Shown one piece after another: positions 10,465 through 20,016 of a stretch of DNA of 64,000 nt; positions within the stretch are counted from its first letter, which is position 1; each line of letters opens with the position of its first letter. The position numbers were made by a program, and so were the translations under genes. Source of the DNA: Erigeron canadensis (Eukaryota > Streptophyta > Magnoliopsida > Asterales > Asteraceae); assembly GCF_010389155.1 (NCBI RefSeq), contig NC_057768.1, forward strand, positions 49,393,633 through 49,457,632. Reading direction: 5' to 3'. Below the pieces are notes generated by a model, which saw only the letters and a program-made list of their open reading frames with translations, was not told the DNA's origin and searched no databases.

Positions 10465-13227
10465 CTAATCAGCAGCATCACTATCTCGTAAGTGACTATT
10501 AACAGGCCTATCACCGTCTCGTAATTCATCCATCTTAAGAAGAAAGGAGAAATTGCAATTAGAAACAATACATATGATTTAAGGTTTTGATATATGAAAT
10601 GGGTATACCTTTTTCTGTTGACACCGGGTAGAGTTATGACCCTTTCCTTTACAATAGCCACATTTTTTCTTTTTCTTCTCATCCATAGACAATTCTATAC
10701 TAGATTTTGCCTTGTGGCTACCTTCGGACGCCCTTTCGTCTTCACACGATTTATAGGATCAGACGCAAGTAAGCGTTGTGGCATGTCCATCTGGTTGGCA
10801 ATTGGTATTGTAGAATTACTTCCAGAAATCATCTCAGCTTGACTGTTCTTTCTTCTATGTTGCTCTTCAAGAAAACCATCAAAGAATGCATCAAGCTTTT
10901 CAATTTGAGACGGGGAATCTCGACCATCTTCAATGACTTTGTTAAACTTTGCTCTAATAGACCATAAAGTCATGAAACTAACTTCATTACTAGCATCAGA
11001 GCTAACACTTTTCTTTTTCGTTCCAATACTTCCAACCTTGTAAGCTGCGTTCATAGTCCATCTTAGTGATATGTAGTGATCGGGAATGGAAGTTAACAAC
11101 TTTTTCTTCATAATATAGAGAATATGTTTGCATAAATAACCAGATGTCTCAAATCTTGCACACGAACAAGAAGCATAAAACGGGGAACCAACCTTACATT
11201 CAACCGTTTTCCAACCTTCTTTATTACCTGCTAAGTAACCAACACGATATGTGACCAACTTGTCATCTTTGCATATTTTTTCATGACCACAATCAAAACT
11301 AGCCTTCCATTCTTTTTTGAAGATCTCATAGATATTTCGAGTATAACATTTGCTGCCATTACTTCAATCGGATGGTCACTATGCAATGTCGGTTGTGAGT
11401 CTACTGTTCTGAAATCTTCATCTTCTTCCGCCATTCTTCGCGAACTCATAGCCTTGTCATATTGCACTACAAAATCATTTAACATTGTTTTAGAGTTCAC
11501 ATAATCATAAAAAAAAATGAATGAATGCTTTCACTTCGCCCGCTAGTTGTCATTCCAGCAAAAAATGTGTCTTTGAGATATGCTTTAACCCAAAAACGAC
11601 GTAACTTATACATCTTTCCCAACCAAGTATCATCATCTATGTTATATTTCTCCTTTAAAACTTCCCAGCCTGCTTCAATATCACTAATATTTTGGCTTTT
11701 TACCCACTTATTGTAGGTATCTTTAAAATCAAAAAGTCGAGAGCGTAATGGTTGAAGGTGCTCTATAACATGCTTTCTAATATGCCAAGCGCAAAATCGA
11801 TGCCTTGAGTTGGGGAACACCTTTTGAATTGCTTTACCCATAGCCATATCTTGGTCGGTAATGATAGAAATAGGTGGACAATCATACATGCATTCTAGAA
11901 AATTTTTGAACAACCATGTAAATGTCACCTCGGTTTCATTTTCTAACAATGCTGCTCCAAACAAAATAGTTTGACCATGGTGGTTAACCCCAATAAACGG
12001 AGCAAATGGCAAGCCAAATGTATTCGTCTTGTAAGTTACATCAAAAACAACAACATCACCAAACTGGTTATAAGCGGATCTTGATCGGCCATCAACCCAA
12101 AACACACTTTTAAATGTCCCATCGGTGTTCAAATCTATTGCAAAATAAAAATCTTTATCCACCTTAGCTTTCTCTTGAAAATGCATAATAATTCCATGAT
12201 ACTCTTTGCCTAAGTTGAATTTCCTTTCTTCACCAACAATAGCAGAACACTGAATTCGTGTTAGTTTGTCCTCTAGATTACCCTTATATGCATTCACTAT
12301 TTTCGTGATTGCACTAGGTCTGATGCCTTGTTGTGACATCAATTTTACAAGATCCTTACATTCTTTGGAACGATGAAAGACCTTGTGAGACCACTGTCTT
12401 GGTACCTGTGACAGATTATCCAAAGGATGATTGTGTTCATCCTCAAACTTGTCCACAACCCACTTTCCTTGCTCTGACAGAGTCACTTGTAACATCGCCT
12501 TACACCCTGTACGCCTAATACAACGTGGTTTCACATTGTCTGTTGTTTGCTTTCTACACTTGAAACCCTATTTGTTACACACAAATATGTGTCGGTATAT
12601 TTCCGTTGTGCCCGAGTGCTTATTGTGGTAATGCTTTCGGATACCAAAACCTTTAGACAGACCATACTCGTTATAGAAATTATAAGCATCTTCTGCATCA
12701 TTAAATTTTTTTCCGATTATACAGCCCTCAAAAGATTGATTGAAAACATCGTTTGGATCGGTTTCATTATCCTCATGTGAAAGATGTCCGTCTATGTCGA
12801 CAAAATATTGTGTTTCATCATTTATCTCACCTAATTAAACCAGATATAATCAAATTTACCTAAAAATACAACAAGTGAAGCACAAAACAACTAAGAATAG
12901 AACATGACGTGGATAAGAAAAATACCCGTTTCAATGATTTCTTCCTCATCATGAACTTTATATCCATTTTTGTCGATGTCATCAATCAATGTAGGTTCAC
13001 TGGTACTATTTATTGCATCTGATCAAAATCAAAATTTATCCTAGTTGTAACAATATTATTAAGTAGAAGTACATAATTTACAATTAAGAATATCCTTAGT
13101 TCAAGTATAAAAAAATTGTTATTTAGATCAAACCTGAATGTATGAGCTCTTCTCCAATGATTGGATCATCTATTCTTGAATTAATAGCATTCCAGCAATC
13201 CTCGCCAAAATCAATAAAAAAAACCAT
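10465..13227 (-). pseudogene. FAR1/FHY3-type MULE transposase pseudogene
   Basis: Reading leftward, exons appear at 13134-13227 (ATG at 13227), 12926-13018, 12830-10609 and 10533-10465 (TAG at 10465-10467), with GT..AG junctions that keep frame. Domains in order: FAR1 zinc-finger DNA-binding domain (AYNFYNEYGLSKGFGIRK, then FVCNK, then a Cys/His part), MULE transposase core with D, D and E in FDVTYKTN, ITDQDMAMG and ENETEVTF, a SWIM finger (CSCARF...GYLCKH), and a C-terminal zinc knuckle (CGYCKGKGHNSTRC). The gene is broken: TAG replaces an expected Glu codon after FVCNK (12568-12570), a 9-base T-run breaks frame after SIHSFF (about 11509-11517), a one-base loss lies near 11343-11350, and another frameshift lies near 10697-10706. 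About 825 codons in all. Flanking inverted repeats say transposase rather than domesticated FRS transcription factor. Confidence 0.85.
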
Positions 13228-13713
13228 TCTTTTAACTACTTGAAATGATTATTTGTATTTGGAATCAGAGAGGAATGAAAGTCATATATGTTAGGGAGGA
13301 ATATAAGAAGTTTTTTTTTATTTTGGCGGCTAATGATAAGTTACTTTGGCGCCTAATGATTTTAGCGGGCTTGAAAAGAAAATGGGCTTAAAAAAATGAC
13401 TAAACAACATATATATATTTGCTGTTAACATTATTTATGTTATTCCCATATAATATATATTTTTTAGTTGTTTAGGTAAACGAGCAAGTGGGAATCGATG
13501 TGGATTAGTTTTTAATTGAAAATGACATGGATATGCCACACATGAAATAAACGATTAAAATAAAAGAAAATATGCTTGAAAACTAATTTGTAACCGGGAA
13601 CTTGTTGGAAACCCCCTTATACATATTTTAGTCAGGTTTTCTTTCTACATTAAAATTTTTTTTTGTTCAGACCCTAGAAAAGATATTTAGGACAAGTTGA
13701 GTGACTTTTCAAG

Positions 13714-16442
13714 TAATTAATCCTTGTTATTTTGGCAGATTTGTTATGTTTAAATACGTTGAAAATGGTTTATTATATTATTCTTATTGATGTGGATCAT
13801 TGGTTGGCTGTAAGCCTGTAACTATCATTGTTAAAGTTTTGGCTTTCACAAAGGTCTCGTGTTCAACTCATGTAAGCCACTGAATTTATCATTTTTTTTA
13901 TTGGTTTTACAATACAGAATTAAAAGGTCATATCAGTTTGGAGTATATGAATATAGGATAAAGATAAAATATCTTAAGAAGAGAAGGTTTGTTTTTAATT
14001 TTAATCTTTTTATTTTTATTATTTTTTTCTTTTTTCATTATCTCTTTATTTAACTAATTTCGTAAAAAAAAATTTAAAATATATTTTTCCAAATGGCGTA
14101 GGCCGTAAGTTATAGACGAAGCCTCACCTATGTGAAACCCGTTAGGTAGATTACCCTATCATCGATTACCCCTTCACCCTCTATGACCTATTACTCTCAC
14201 CAGTTACCCTTATGGGCGAAGCCCTCGTACCGTACCCTTATATGTATAGATCACCATCTCAAGTTAAATTTTATCTTTTTTTTCATATTTTTTTATGGAT
14301 CGAGATAATTAAAAAAAGAATGAAAAGTGAAAAAAAGAAATTAAAAAAAAAAATCTAACTAAAAAAAATCTAAACCGAACATTCTCTTTCTTTTTTCCCA
14401 AAAGAACCTTTTTCTCCATCGAGTTAATTAAAAAAAAGTGAAAAAAAAACAATAAAAAAAAATCTAAACCGAACATTTCTCTCTTTTTTTTCTTTTTTTT
14501 TTTCCAAAAGAACCGTTTACTGCCTTGGAGAGTTGGAGTATATATATTTGTTGGCTGCATCACAATCACATATTGACATGTATAATATAAGTCCATGACC
14601 ATCTTCTTAATAACTTTTGGAAAATGCTATAAAATCATGACACATGCAAAAAAAATAGGTGCATTAGTCAAAAAATTTTAAAATTGAGATTATTAGGCTA
14701 TAATTTAGGAGCTCAAGATGTCATGTTTTTGTGTGTATATATTGGTGCTAAACAACTGAGGTGCAAGTTTAACGATGATGTGCGATTGATATGAGCGGAC
14801 CTTTTATTCTTTTAACCATTTAGAGTTTAGCAAGTTGTACCTGGGTACCTGTACCAAATTCCTAAAGTCATAAAATGTAAGTTTGTTACAAACATACATG
14901 TCTAGAATTTGTGTCCAGCCATTTCTTACATGCATGTCTAGAATGCTTTTCCAGTTACTAATGACTACAAATTGAAACTTTGGACTGGTTTGAGTCCCCA
15001 ATCAAATTAAATTAACTAGCTACAAGTCAACAGCCGGCCATACACCTATGTGTTGTGAAGTTTGGACAGAGATATTTTGAAATGTAATTTCTCGTTGAAG
15101 TAGTCTTATCAATTAATGTGCATTAGGTAGGGGGTGATACGTTGACTTTGCATTCTGTCCTTTTAAAGTTAAATCAAGCCAAAATTAAGTTTGAAAAATT
15201 CAAGAATATCCTTCGCAGGTTAGTATAGAGGGTTATGCAAAATTGCAAAAAATAAAAGGACATCGAATTTGAATTGGCTGTTGTTGCTACCTCTCTAATT
15301 CACATCACGTTAACTCTTTATTACACGCATAACTTAGAAGTACGAGTAATGATTTTTAGAAATATCTAGCTAGTTACCAATATACCATACACTGATGCAT
15401 ACACGATATAGCATTAATTTTAACTACACACAAATTTTAAAGTTTAATAAAAAAAAATGGCAAAATTATAGTTGAACTTTGATCAAAAAGTTAATTTTTT
15501 AAAAGTAAAAATAAGAAATTACACGATTCATAATAAAAATTTAACAATTGATATATAAATTTGAATACTCCAAAAACCATACATGTTGATGTTCGAATGA
15601 AAAGATTTGTCCTTATAGAATAAATTATTGTACATATTAGTTTAATGAAATGACCGGTTTAAATTAAATGATATATTTCTTACAACCCAATTTAAATGTT
15701 CATGATTTTATTTTGGAATTTGTTAATATATATAAATGTATTTTTTCAGTTAAATTAAAACTCGATCGATCTCTTTCAAAACAAAGGATAATAAAACTGA
15801 GATAAAAAAAATTTGATTCTAGAAGTTTATTTTGAAACTGTGGAAATATATACTAGTATGTTTAGGTCGTTCAATATGGTAGTCATCATATAGCTCGTCC
15901 TTATTATCATTGATGGATGGGAATCGGTTGTGATGTTATTTTTTTGGAAATGTGTGTGAGACTTTAATTCTTATTTGATAAAAATGTTTTTGAGTACGTA
16001 TCAAAGAGAGAAAACTGATATAAAAGTGAGAACGAAATGTGTTACGATAAAAAGCGGCCTTAGTATGGTGTCGTGTTATCCTAAAGGCTAAAGTTTCTAT
16101 GGATAGATTTGGGAAATTTCCAAAAATTTGCTGCGTCATGTGGATGGAAAATAGGTGTGAATACATGTCAAATCATCCACTTATAAACAGAGTAACAACA
16201 CTAAGAAGAAAAAAAAGCAGAAAAAGGAAACTGCTTACTCACTCTCCGTGCACCTCCCTAGAACCACCACTCCAACTACCGCGCGTCCGTCTTCAATCAC
16301 TGATCATCGATGCACATTATATATAATTTCAATATTCCGTATATTTTTTCATCCGTTAAACTTTTACACCCCGGCCCCTTAAGGTCGATCATTCTACTAT
16401 AAATTACTAGCTAATTGCTATATATATACGATAATAAAATTA
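13714..16442. other. Gene-free AT-rich stretch upstream of the C2-domain gene
   Basis: No supported gene. 13800-13890 has a weak tRNA-like B box (GTGTTCAACTC) that could be a decayed SINE head. 14090-14260 is a block rich in short TTACCC/CCTAT phrases of unknown nature. A diverged direct repeat lies at 14299-14514. From 16200 onward a CT/CA-rich tract and TATA-like runs (CTATAAAT at 16397-16404, and a TATATATA run near 16420) are candidate promoter and leader of the gene starting at 16443. Confidence 0.4.
14299..14514. repeat. Tandem-like direct repeat, about 110 bp units
   Basis: Copies at 14299-14408 and 14418-14514 both run from ATCGAGATAATT (or ATCGAGTTAATT) through AAATCTAAACCGAACATT to CCAAAAGAACC. 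They differ mainly in the length of A and T runs. This is a local duplication, probably spread by slippage in homopolymers. Confidence 0.8.
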
Positions 16443-17069
16443 ATGGAGATCACTATACTCTCAGCTCAAGGTCTTAAAAAGCCCACCATCTTTTCATCTC
16501 TCTTCTCTCAACATCTCAAACCTTACATCACCCTCACCACCACCCCTTCCTCCGCCGGTCATCGGAGCCACATGTACACCACCACGGTGGACCATGAAGG
16601 TGGAGTGAATCCCACTTGGGGTGATAAGTTTGATCTTTCTGATGCTATTAATTATGATGCTAGTTTTTTTAACCATAATAATAAATATTCATGCATATAT
16701 CTTGAGATGTATACAAATAGGGCGATATTGGGTCCAAGATTTCTAGGGTGGTGTGGAATCCCCGCGAGTGATATTGTGGATGGGTTTTCGCCGGTGGGGA
16801 CGGCAAGGCGAATGAGTTATAGGTTGAGGAAAAAAGATGGTTCAAGGGGTCATGGTGTTGTTAATGTGATGGTCAAGTTGGATGGTTCGATCTTCCAACG
16901 ACAACAACAACAACAACGGAGGCCGGTGGATTTTGATCATGTGCAACGGTTGCCGGAGATGAGTTTTGGGCAGGTAGCCACTGGGATTCCGGTCAAAGTG
17001 CTGCCGGCGGTTGGTAATCTGCTAGGGAGTTCAAATAGTGTTAATCATGTTATGCGACAAATAAGCTAG
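16443..17069 (+). CDS. C2-domain protein, BAP (BON1-associated protein)-like
   Basis: An intronless 208-codon gene. It opens with a C2 fold start (MEITILSAQGLKKPTIFSS), followed by the strands around TLTTT, NPTWGDKFDLS, and IYLEMYTNRAILGPRFLGWCGIP, and closes with the block SYRLRKKDG...GVVNVMVKLDG. That closing block, with IPASDIVDGF before it, is characteristic of plant BAP1/BAP2 and SRC2-like small C2 proteins. BAP proteins bind membrane phospholipids and copines and restrain cell death and defence responses in Arabidopsis. The C-terminal 50 residues contain a Gln-rich stretch (about residues 157-163) and lack a transmembrane segment. The length fits the family (about 190-210). Assignment to BAP rather than another small C2 subfamily is inferred. 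Confidence 0.78.
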   Translation: MEITILSAQGLKKPTIFSSLFSQHLKPYITLTTTPSSAGHRSHMYTTTVDHEGGVNPTWGDKFDLSDAINYDASFFNHNNKYSCIYLEMYTNRAILGPRFLGWCGIPASDIVDGFSPVGTARRMSYRLRKKDGSRGHGVVNVMVKLDGSIFQRQQQQQRRPVDFDHVQRLPEMSFGQVATGIPVKVLPAVGNLLGSSNSVNHVMRQIS

Positions 17070-17252
17070 CACATATATGTTTGAGATTAACTTTTTAAGT
17101 CCTTTAGTTTAAACTAAAAGTTCGTAAAGTATTAAAAGCTTTGTTTAGTTACAAATGCCTCTTAAAATTGCAGTTATAACTATCATGCCAAACACTTTTT
17201 TATAATAAAAATTAGCTAGAAATTGTCAAACACGTGGATTATATAACTTTAT

Positions 17253-17752
17253 ATACACTACAATAAAAATGTCTATTAGTTACGACTTTATTTAGTGACA
17301 ATTAAAATTTGGTCACTAATAACCTTATTTAGTTACCATTAAAAAAAAGTTGTCACTAAATTTGGTTACTAAACGAAATTAGTGGCAAAAATAACATTTT
17401 TGTCCTCTAAACAAAATTAGTGACGAAAAGTGACCACTCAAAATTTGGTCACTAATTTATCATAATGACCAAATTTTCGCACTTTTCGTCGCTAAATTAG
17501 TTTAGTGACCAAATTTTGGTCATTATGATAAATTAGTGACCAAATTTTTGAGTGGTCACTTTTTGTCACTAAAAGTTCGTCACTAATTTTGTTTATTGAC
17601 AAAAAAATGTCATTTTTGGCCACTAATTATGTTTAATGACCAAATATAGTGACCACTTTTTCTTTATGGTAACCAAATAAGGTTATTAGTGACCAAAATT
17701 TAGTTGTCGCTAAACAAAGTCGTCACTAATAGGCATTTTTCTTGTAGTGATA
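17253..17752. mobile_element. CACTA-type hairpin MITE (494 bp) with 3-bp TSD
   Basis: The element is 17256-17749. The left end is CACTACAATAAAAATG and the right end in reverse complement is CACTACAAGAAAAATGCC. The 3-bp duplication ATA flanks both sides (17253-17255 and 17750-17752). The whole element is a near-complete palindrome, built of repeated TTAGTGACCAAATTT-type phrases in both orientations, so it would fold into one long hairpin. The CACTACAAGAAAA terminus is the common end of plant CACTA elements and their MITEs. It encodes nothing. Confidence 0.9.
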
Positions 17753-17756
17753 TACA

Positions 17757-17950
17757 GTATATATATATATATGGGGAATAGAATATGAGGCTGTTAGACA
17801 CCTAAGTTGAGTAAAAAACCCCTCACATACATTTTTTTAAACCATAAAAATCATGGGGACCAAACATTTATTCAAAACATTATAATATTGGTATGTGAGG
17901 GGTTTTTCACCCAAGTTGGATGCATAACAGCCCCATACTCACTTTTATCT
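17757..17950. mobile_element. Foldback MITE 1 of a (TA)n-flanked family
   Basis: A roughly 177-bp element (about 17773-17949) whose ends are inverted, GGGGAATAGAATATGAGGCTG against the reverse complement of CAGCCCCATACTCACTTTT. The interior pairs as well (CCCCTCACATAC against GTATGTGAGGGG). Both sides are TA tracts. It is related to the elements at 17966, 18200 and 57324. Confidence 0.75.
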
Positions 17951-17965
17951 ATATATATAGAGAGA

Positions 17966-18149
17966 GAAAAGTGAATATAAGGATGTCCGACATCTGACAT
18001 CTAAGCTTGGGTGTGGAACCCCTCACATATAAATTTTTTAATATTTCTTGATTAATGAATAAATGTTTGGACCCCCATGAATTTTATAGATTAAAAAAAT
18101 AATATGTAAATGTTTCACACCTACCTAACAGCCTTATATTCTCATCCCC
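17966..18149. mobile_element. Foldback MITE 2 of the same family
   Basis: Ends AAAGTGAATATAAGGATG and, inverted, GGATGAGAATATAAGGCTG. It shares the CTAAGCTTGGGTGTGGAACC and GACCCCCATGAATTTTAT blocks with its neighbours. It is bounded by TATATATAGAGAGAG on the left and a long (TA)n on the right. Confidence 0.75.

Positions 18150-18150
<1 letters not shown>

Positions 18151-18199
<49 letters not shown>
18151..18199. repeat. (AT)n microsatellite between two MITEs
   Basis: About 48 bp of alternating AT, lying exactly between MITE 2 and MITE 3 of the family described at 17757-18451. Confidence 0.95.
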
Positions 18200-18383
18200 G
18201 GGGATGGGAATATAAGGCTGTCGGGTATCTAAGCTTAGGTGTGGAACAATCACATATTATTTTTTTTATCCATAAAAATCATGGGGGCCATGCATTAATT
18301 CATTAAATAAGAAATTATAAAATATTAAGATGTGAGGGTTCCACATTTAAGCTTACGTGTCGGACAACCTTATATTCCCTTTT

Positions 18384-18385
<2 letters not shown>
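18200..18385. mobile_element. Foldback MITE 3 of the same family
   Basis: Ends GGGGATGGGAATATAAGG and, inverted, GGAAAAGGGAATATAAGG. The interior carries the shared TCTAAGCTTAGGTGTGG and AAAAATCATGGGGGCCATG blocks. It is bounded on both sides by (TA)n tracts (18151-18199 and 18386-18451). Confidence 0.8.

Positions 18386-18451
<66 letters not shown>
18386..18451. repeat. (TA)n microsatellite
   Basis: About 65 bp of almost pure TA repeat immediately right of MITE 3. Confidence 0.95.
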
Positions 18452-18455
<4 letters not shown>

Positions 18456-19034
18456 CATCGAAGTTATTGGGTTCAGTCTAGCTGGTGTAGGAAATCGAGA
18501 TTTAATTTTATTATATAAAATGTATATATAATATATATAGGCCGGAGAGCTAGTTAGCTAGGCAGGCAGCTGGTTGTGTGTGATCGTGGGGAAATGATGC
18601 GTAAAACGGATTTGTGAAGGAAAAAGAATCGATTTTTTCCCATGAAGTTTATTAAATGCACAGACTAAGCCGTTGTATATAAAAGGGACAATATTCAAAC
18701 TTAGGTACTCCCTCGGTACCTATCATATGCCCATATATATAACGAATGAATGAATGCCATATATGCATTTAATTTTGGGAATCACAACTTTTGGGGTTGA
18801 TTTATTAGTTGTTGACAACGTATTACGTATCAAGTGTGATATTTAAGTGATGTCTAACACATGGAAAATTATTACTCTCAAGTATCAACATCTCGAAGTT
18901 GACATGCAACGAGGCCGTTATATTTACCACAAAAAGCTTTTATAGATTTTTTATATTAAAAAAACAACCTAACTATACGTATATCCGCATGATACGGCGG
19001 CGTTGATGATGATAACGCCGGCGGTGTAGTAGTG
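18452..19034. other. Gene-free interval
   Basis: AT-rich sequence between the MITE cluster and the hAT MITE at 19043. I see no gene, repeat or RNA feature here. Confidence 0.4.
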
Positions 19035-19411
19035 GCGGTGAATAGCGGTGTACAAAAAAACCGGGTTGGAACCCGAACCCGAAAACGAAACCGAACCCGA
19101 AACTGGTCAACAACCGGGTTTGACCCAAACCGGTTCGGGTTTGACCCAACCCGACGGTTACAAACCGGTTTGGGTTTTCGGGTTTTATTTTCGGTTAGAA
19201 ACCGGGTTGAGTTCGGGTCGGGTTCGGTTTTGGTTAAAAAAACCGAGTCAAACCCGGTCAATAACCGGTCAAAGTTTGACCCCAAACCGGTTTCAAACCG
19301 GGTCGGGTTGGTTCAAACCCGGTTTTGGTTCCGTTGACCGAAAAACCGGTTCGGGTTCGGTTTCGGGTCGGGTTGGGTAGAAACCGGTTTTTGTTCACCT
19401 CTAGCGGTGAA
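19035..19411. mobile_element. hAT MITE (361 bp) with perfect 8-bp TSD
   Basis: The element is 19043-19403. The left end TAGCGGTGTACAAAAAAACC and the right end in reverse complement TAGAGGTGAACAAAAACC form the terminal inverted repeat, and GCGGTGAA is duplicated exactly (19035-19042 and 19404-19411). The interior is packed with CGGGTT, CCGGTT and AACCCGG motifs on both strands. That explains three long overlapping open frames here, which are Arg/Pro/Gly-rich and not genes. The ends resemble those of the hAT element at 1827-2640. Confidence 0.9.
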
Positions 19412-20016
19412 GGTGGTGGTAAACTAATTTAATGAGTTTATATATAACAATTAGTAATTCCAAGTTATATTTCTACATTATATCACAATTACTAATACTA
19501 ACTATATAAAGCAATTTAGATTGTTATCTATATTTACATTTGATATTCAGGTCGAAACCACACGGTTCATAAACGCTATAACTAGGCTATCTTCGTATAT
19601 GTGTGATACAACAGAAGTGAATAGTCCCTGGCTATCTTTAGTGAATGTGACAGCGTCTGACAGTCTTTTGTTATCTATATCAGCTAAGGAGACATGATTC
19701 TTATCAATACTTCAATTTTACGTGTTTTCAGATATTTTTATGGACAATCTTTAACGTTCTAACACACTTATAGGTTGTATATAAGCAATGTAACAAACTA
19801 AACTCTATTATAACTTGTGTGTTCATGTTCTCTTGTACACGTTACAATGAATGAATGATGAATGCGTTCAGAATCAAAATTGCAAGATATGGCACTCTTA
19901 CCCTTTTTAACTACTATATGCTTAGATACCATAACACGATCTATATGATTACTAATGAGAATTAACATCCTCAAGCAGCCGAAAGTTCAGTGTACATATA
20001 TTATATAAAAGAACAT
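19412..20016. other. Gene-free interval, 3' side of the unc-13 homolog
   Basis: No gene. The last few hundred bases before 20017 are the likely 3' untranslated region of the minus-strand gene that ends at 20017. Confidence 0.4.

Larger units (their letters stand above)
9240..13713 (-). mobile_element. Mutator-like element carrying a FAR1-type transposase (about 4.5 kb), inactive
   Basis: The sequence at about 9246-9360 and the reverse complement of about 13575-13712 are diverged inverted repeats. Shared landmarks in the same order are a TTGAAAAATCACT / TTGAAAAGTCACT outer block, GGGTCTGAA followed by an A-run, TTTTAATGTAG, and GACTAAAATAT. Between them lies one gene, a minus-strand FAR1/MULE transposase (10465-13227). 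This is the structure of a once-autonomous Mutator-like element. A clear 9-bp TSD was not found. The 5' side interior (9640-9865) also holds a diverged direct repeat. Confidence 0.75.

Noticed and set aside
13820..13890. Weak tRNA-like B box (GTGTTCAACTC), possible SINE head
   Set aside because: No TSD, no A-tail and no shared body with the SINEs found elsewhere.
14309..14602. 97-codon Phe/Lys-rich minus-strand frame
   Set aside because: Produced by A and T homopolymers within a duplicated tract.
16494..16676. Minus-strand frame inside the C2-domain gene
   Set aside because: Shadow of the plus-strand C2-domain coding sequence.
19032..19380. Long overlapping frames rich in Arg, Asn and Gly on both strands
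   Set aside because: They are translations of the repeated CGGGTT motif inside a hAT MITE with a perfect 8-bp TSD, so not genes.
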